From Phytohabitans houttuyneae (lineage in GTDB: Bacteria; Actinomycetota; Actinomycetes; Mycobacteriales; Micromonosporaceae), in assembly GCF_011764425.1 (NCBI RefSeq), contig NZ_BLPF01000002.1:1550997-1614996 (forward strand): a DNA stretch of 64,000 nt, given 5' to 3'. Below the pieces are notes generated by a model that was given only the letters and a program-made list of their open reading frames with translations, searched no databases and was not told where the DNA came from. A program made the translations under genes and the position numbers. How positions within the stretch are numbered: the first letter of the stretch is position 1; each line of letters opens with the position of its first letter. Positions 60,529 to 64,000 of this stretch are shown here, in pieces.

Positions 60529-61403
60529 CGCGCCTCGCCCCGCCTCGCCACCCGTTCGATGGCGTCGATGAACTGCGGCCAGACCGGCCGGGGCAGGTCG
60601 TGGCCCATGCCCGGCACGACCAGCAGCTCCGCCTTCGGAATCGCGTCAGCGGTCGCCCGGCCGCCACTGACGCCGATCAGCGGATCCTCCGCCCCGTGGA
60701 TGACGGCCGTCGGCGCGGCCACCTTCCGCAGCTGCTCCGTGCGGTCGGGCGCGGCCAGCACCGCGGCCAGCTGCCGGGCCGTGCCCGCCGGCCGGTACGC
60801 CCGGTCGACCTTCGCGGTCGCCCGGCGCAGCAGCTCGTCGTCGCCGACCGGAAACCCGGGGGAGCTGAGCAGGCGGGCGCCGACCAGCGCGTTGCTGATC
60901 GCCTCGTCGCGGTTGGTCGCCGGCGGCCGGGCGAGCAGCATCGCCGCCTGCGGCGTGGGCTGGCCGACCGTGCGGTCGCCGGTCGTCGACATGATCGAGC
61001 AGAGGCTGCGGACCCGCCGCGGATGGCTGATCGTCAGCTGCTGGGCGATCATGCCGCCCATCGACGCGGCCACGACGTGCGCCGACTCGATACCCAGCGC
61101 GTCGAGAAGGCCGATCGTGTCGCCCACCATGTCGCCGAGCCCGTACGGCACGGTGCGCAGGTCGCCGCCGAACACCGCGGCCAGGTCGGGCACCCCCGCC
61201 TCGTCGCAACCGCCGGACAGGCCGGCGTCCCGGTTGTCGAACCGGATCACCCGGTACCCGCGGCCGGCGAGCCGCTCGCAGAACTCCTGCGGCCAGTCGA
61301 TGAGCTGCGCGCCGAGCCCCATGATCAGCAACATCGGCGGGTCGTCGGCTTTCCCGAGAACGTCGTACTCGATCGTGATGCCGTTCGCGGTCGCTGTCGC
61401 CAC
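60525..61403 (-). CDS. Alpha/beta-hydrolase
   Basis: 292 residues from GTG 61403 (GAGAGGTGGGCGG upstream). The oxyanion region is MLLIMGLGAQLIDW. The nucleophile elbow is AASMGGMIAQQL (Ser in SMGG), the acid Asp is in HGAEDPLIGV and the His in GMGHDLP. FDNRDAGLSG is typical of the esterase/haloperoxidase branch. Substrate unknown. It is first in an operon with the AraC regulator. Confidence 0.9.
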   Translation of the reverse strand: MATATANGITIEYDVLGKADDPPMLLIMGLGAQLIDWPQEFCERLAGRGYRVIRFDNRDAGLSGGCDEAGVPDLAAVFGGDLRTVPYGLGDMVGDTIGLLDALGIESAHVVAASMGGMIAQQLTISHPRRVRSLCSIMSTTGDRTVGQPTPQAAMLLARPPATNRDEAISNALVGARLLSSPGFPVGDDELLRRATAKVDRAYRPAGTARQLAAVLAAPDRTEQLRKVAAPTAVIHGAEDPLIGVSGGRATADAIPKAELLVVPGMGHDLPRPVWPQFIDAIERVARRGEAR

Positions 61404-61510
61404 GCCGCCCACCTCTCGTACGCGCCCGGTCGCGCGATCATTATCGCGACCCGGGCCGCCACCGGCCCAGGCGACTTCCGGCATCGTGATCTCGCAGGAA
61501 TGATTGCCGC

Positions 61511-62260
61511 ATGACGACCGGGACGAACCCCGCCGCCTTGGCCGAGGCGCCACTGCTCCAGGCCCGCAACTCCGCCGCGTTCTGGGCCGCGACCGGCCGG
61601 GCCCGCGGGCACGAGGTGCTGCGCCGCCCCGGCTTTCTCGCCGTCGCCGGCGACGACCGCGCCGGCCTGCGCATCCTCATCCAGGAGCCCAAACTCGGCG
61701 GCGACGAACTGGCCGAGATCACCGAGCTAGCGCGCGGCGCCGCCGGCCCCGTGGATGTCGAGGACCCCTTCAGCGCGACCGACCTGACCCACCTCAACCT
61801 GCGTAGCTGGCAGATGCCGGTCATGCTGCGCCAGCCCGGCCCGGTCGCCGAACCCGCGATGAGCGTGCGCCGGGTACGGACCGAGGACGACCTGCGCGCC
61901 GCCGAGCGCGCCGTGATCGACGGCTTCGAGCTGACCAGGTTCGAGCCGTACCGCGGCGGCGAGATGTTTCCGATGGCGCTGCTCACCCAGCCGGGCGTCG
62001 ACGTCTTCGTCGCCCACCTCGACGGCGAGATCGCCGGCGCGGCCGTCACCGTCGTGGCGAACGGGATCGCCAGCCACTACTGGGTCGGCACGCCACCAGC
62101 CTTCCGCTCCCGCGGCGTGGGCCGCGCGGTGATGCTCGGCTCGCTCGCCCCGCTGACCGGCCTGCCGGTCACCCTCACCGCGTCACGGCTGGGCAAACCG
62201 CTGTACGAGTCGCTCGGCTACACCGTGGCCGCACCGTCAACCTGGTGGTCATCGACCTGA
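61511..62260 (+). CDS. GNAT-family acetyltransferase
   Basis: 249 residues from ATG 61511. An N-terminal domain of about 110 residues (AAFWAATGRARGHEVLRRPG) precedes the GNAT core: MSVRRVRTEDDLRAAERAVI, VDVFVAHLDGEIAGAAVTVV, and the acetyl-CoA loop PAFRSRGVGRAVMLGSL, ending KPLYESLGYTV. Acceptor unknown. The 3' end overlaps the convergent membrane-protein gene by 43 nt. Confidence 0.88.
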   Translation: MTTGTNPAALAEAPLLQARNSAAFWAATGRARGHEVLRRPGFLAVAGDDRAGLRILIQEPKLGGDELAEITELARGAAGPVDVEDPFSATDLTHLNLRSWQMPVMLRQPGPVAEPAMSVRRVRTEDDLRAAERAVIDGFELTRFEPYRGGEMFPMALLTQPGVDVFVAHLDGEIAGAAVTVVANGIASHYWVGTPPAFRSRGVGRAVMLGSLAPLTGLPVTLTASRLGKPLYESLGYTVAAPSTWWSST

Positions 62261-62796
62261 GACCCGCCCGGCGTCGACGACGGGCGCCGGCCCCGCCTGG
62301 CCCGCCACCACCGGCGGACCAGCCAGCCAGGCCCTTGCACGGGCAACGGCAGCAGCAACGGCACGGCCGCCGTCACGGCAACGACCAGCCAGAGCCCCAC
62401 ATCGCCGGGATCGCGGACGCGCGTGAACACGATAAGCGCCGCCACGAGCAACGACGCGACCTCCACCGCGTCGTTGCGCACCCTCGCCAGGACCCGCCGG
62501 CGCCCCGTCAAAACCTCCGGCCGCCCAACCTCGCCGTTCCTCATCGCCGCGGCCCAGCCCCGCCACGAACCCGCCATGACCCACACGAACGTGATGGGTG
62601 CCTTGACCAGCGAGATCCAGGCCGCAAACCACGCCCGCCGGTCAGCGACGTCGCCGAGCAGGCCGGGCGCGACCCAGGACAGCAGCACATAGGAGGCGAA
62701 AAGCAAGAAGAAGTCGAGGACGAACACGACCACGGGGATGCCCGGCGCCAGCAGGCGGCTCGCGCGCCTGACCTCCTGAGCGTCCATCATCGACAC
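62218..62796 (-). CDS. Membrane protein of unknown function
   Basis: 192 residues from GTG 62796; ATG 62790 is an alternative. It has four hydrophobic stretches (IPVVVFVLDFFLLFASYVLL; WFAAWISLVKAPITFVWVMA; AVEVASLLVAALIVFTR; VGLWLVVAVTAAVPLLLPLP). A basic cytoplasmic loop includes GRRRVLARVRND, and the C-terminus is Arg/Gly/Ser-rich. No family is recognised. It is divergent from the DarT-like gene 34 nt away. Confidence 0.7.
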   Translation of the reverse strand: MSMMDAQEVRRASRLLAPGIPVVVFVLDFFLLFASYVLLSWVAPGLLGDVADRRAWFAAWISLVKAPITFVWVMAGSWRGWAAAMRNGEVGRPEVLTGRRRVLARVRNDAVEVASLLVAALIVFTRVRDPGDVGLWLVVAVTAAVPLLLPLPVQGPGWLVRRWWRARRGRRPSSTPGGSQVDDHQVDGAATV

Positions 62797-62830
62797 GCCC
62801 CACAGTATCGGCGACCGGTACCGTCTGCGG

Positions 62831-63181
62831 ATGCCGCGCCTCCACCACGTCACGTCCGTGCGCAACCGCGAGTCGATAAGGACGTACGGCCTGGACTGGT
62901 CCCGGATGGGGGCCGCGCGGGGCATCGCAGGCAGCCGCGGCCCGGAGGTCGAGGGCTGCTTCCTCTGCGTCGACCCGCACGAGGTCGACTGGTTCATCTT
63001 CTTGAACAACACTGGCGGGCCGGTGGACGTGTGGGCGGTGGACGGCATCGAGGTCGGCGAGCTCCTTCTCTCGCCCGAAGGCCACCACTACTTCCCGGGC
63101 AGGATCGAGCCCGGACGCCTCACCCTGGTACGGCAGGACGTGCCGGCCGGCAGATCTCTCGCAAACGATGCCGGTGCGTGA
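62831..63181 (+). CDS. Small DarT/ADP-ribosyltransferase-like protein
   Basis: 116 residues from ATG 62831. The opening LHHVTSVRNRESIRTYGLDW follows the H-x-T-S-x-x-N-x-x-S-I-x-x-x-G-L pattern of the DarT/Tpt1 branch of ADP-ribosyltransferase folds. GCFLCVDPHEVDWFIFLNN, PVDVWAVDGI and GHHYFPGRIEPGRLTLV complete a compact fold. An unmistakable catalytic Glu is not seen, so activity is uncertain. Conserved actinomycete hypothetical proteins of this form are common. No DarG-like macrodomain partner is adjacent. Confidence 0.65.
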   Translation: MPRLHHVTSVRNRESIRTYGLDWSRMGAARGIAGSRGPEVEGCFLCVDPHEVDWFIFLNNTGGPVDVWAVDGIEVGELLLSPEGHHYFPGRIEPGRLTLVRQDVPAGRSLANDAGA

Positions 63182-63574
63182 GCTGCGAGCCGCCGCGATG
63201 TCCGCAGTGGTCCGGACCGTCGCTCCCGCGGCGTCACCCTCCGCGTTTCGTCGCCCCATCCCTCCGGACCGACGCCACCCCGCATGATGTTTCGGCCGGT
63301 TATGAGACCGCGGAGCGTCCGAAAGCCAGTCCTGGTGGCGACGAACTTTGCGCTATAGCGATGTCGACGCAAAGCGAGATCCCTCGCGGCTCAACGCCGT
63401 GGCGCAGCGCATCGCCGGATAGAAAGGAATGGCTTGGTGGGGCAGCGGGGCGCCCGACGGACTACAGCCTCACGACCGTGTACTAGGCAGGAGCGTCCCG
63501 CGCCGAACGGATAAGTCCAACACCAAGAAGCACATAACAGGGTCTACGGGCAAGGTATGCGGGGCGGGACCGCT
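63182..63574. other. Stretch without a recognisable gene
   Basis: No open frame with a start, ribosome-binding site and family resemblance is seen. Base composition falls toward the right end, approaching that of the lower-GC partial gene, so a junction of transferred DNA may lie here (about 63480-63560). Confidence 0.4.
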
Positions 63575-64000
63575 TCAGCCCTGAATGTCTAGTGCGGGCC
63601 GAAACGCTGGATGTACGACGAAGCCGTTCACAGAGCGTAGATTGCTGATGTGGTCAGGAAAGCTCGGATCGTCGTAGTTGAAAATCGCAGGCTCATCCTC
63701 TTGTCGCCCATCGGTAGCCACTGATTCCGGAGTGGATGTGACGCAACCGATAAAGCCAATATTATGTAGCATTCTAAGCAAGGGTTGACATACTTCCGTC
63801 GGATCTTCCGAACCGGATGCCGACCAGAGCGGCGCGGCCAGTTCCTTCATCCATGGAGTACCGGCAAAGTCTGGCTCGACAGTAAGCAATGCACAATTGA
63901 CTAGCCGTTGTGACATCTGCTGCCAGGTAAGGGTGTATGGACTTCCGGTGAAGATGCGCAGCACGCGCTCAATGCCTGGAAATGTTGGCTTCCATTCGTC
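63575..64000 (-). CDS. C-terminal fragment of an unrecognised protein in lower-GC DNA
   Basis: The minus-strand frame enters at the window edge as DEWKPTFPGIERVLRIFTGS and runs to a stop at 63575: YTLTWQQMSQRLVNCALLTV, LLRMLHNIGFIGCVTSTPES, DPSFPDHISNLRSVNGFVVH and PAFRPALDIQG. The end SxxGFVVHPAFRPAL is reminiscent of the C-terminus of some large P-loop NTPases used in defence, but no ATPase motif is visible in this fragment. GC content and codon use are visibly lower than in the rest of the window, suggesting horizontal transfer. Confidence 0.65.
   Translation of the reverse strand, partial: DEWKPTFPGIERVLRIFTGSPYTLTWQQMSQRLVNCALLTVEPDFAGTPWMKELAAPLWSASGSEDPTEVCQPLLRMLHNIGFIGCVTSTPESVATDGRQEDEPAIFNYDDPSFPDHISNLRSVNGFVVHPAFRPALDIQG

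Overview
The window is very high-GC DNA with GTG/ATG starts, tight ATGA/GTGA overlaps, two AfsR-type regulators, a DUF742/GTPase 'conservon' module, secreted CBM2 and fibronectin-III proteins, a DUF664 (mycothiol-transferase-type) remnant and a fused long-chain-type acyl-CoA carboxylase. Together these point to a filamentous actinomycete, most likely Micromonosporaceae. The taxon is inferred from gene content only.

Layout. 1-5.6 kb: gene ends, a broken IS5-type transposase, a PadR/membrane-protein pair with a leaderless promoter, two divergent secreted CBM2 + FnIII proteins and a DUF664 remnant. 5.9-10.7 kb: a small membrane protein, a sigma-like protein coupled to a DUF742-GTPase fusion, then three small minus-strand genes of unknown function. 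10.9-13.9 kb: an AfsR-type regulator. 14.4-21.3 kb: part of a type IV secretion/conjugation locus (VirB4, PrgI, TrbL-like, pilin, sigma-like DNA-binding protein), with dense CCAACA/TGTTGG clusters and a divergent degenerate methyltransferase-like protein. 21.8-23.5 kb: two MEDS sensor proteins (one with a HATPase, one with STAS).

23.7-41.4 kb is the most striking part: a Tc (ABC) toxin operon. A fused TcB-TcC protein of about 2,535 residues ends in a private C-terminal domain with a His/Cys pair that looks like a caspase-fold (clan CD) protease. It is followed by a TcA protein of about 3,197 residues with four peptidoglycan-binding-type repeats at its N-terminus, and then by a small nucleotidyltransferase that overlaps the TcA stop codon.

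41.6-50.2 kb: a five-FnIII secreted protein, a second AfsR-type regulator, an ArsR/SRPBCC/MFS cluster with two spaced operators, a VOC protein and a secreted protein with an aerolysin-like Ser/Thr-rich stretch. 50.3-52.2 kb: a short type I-E-like CRISPR array without cas genes, abutting a 5'-truncated TPR regulator, a NUDIX hydrolase and a decayed second NUDIX. 52.3-64 kb: an SGNH-CBM2 secreted esterase, the fused carboxylase, a RibD-type reductase with AraC and hydrolase genes, a GNAT, a DarT-like small protein and a lower-GC partial gene at the right edge.

An important quality point: at least eight genes are interrupted by a shift that is cured by adding one base, and most of these lie in G/C runs. 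This pattern fits homopolymer under-calling better than gene decay. These genes are therefore annotated across the shift as single genes. All domain assignments are from reading sequence and motifs; no database search was run.
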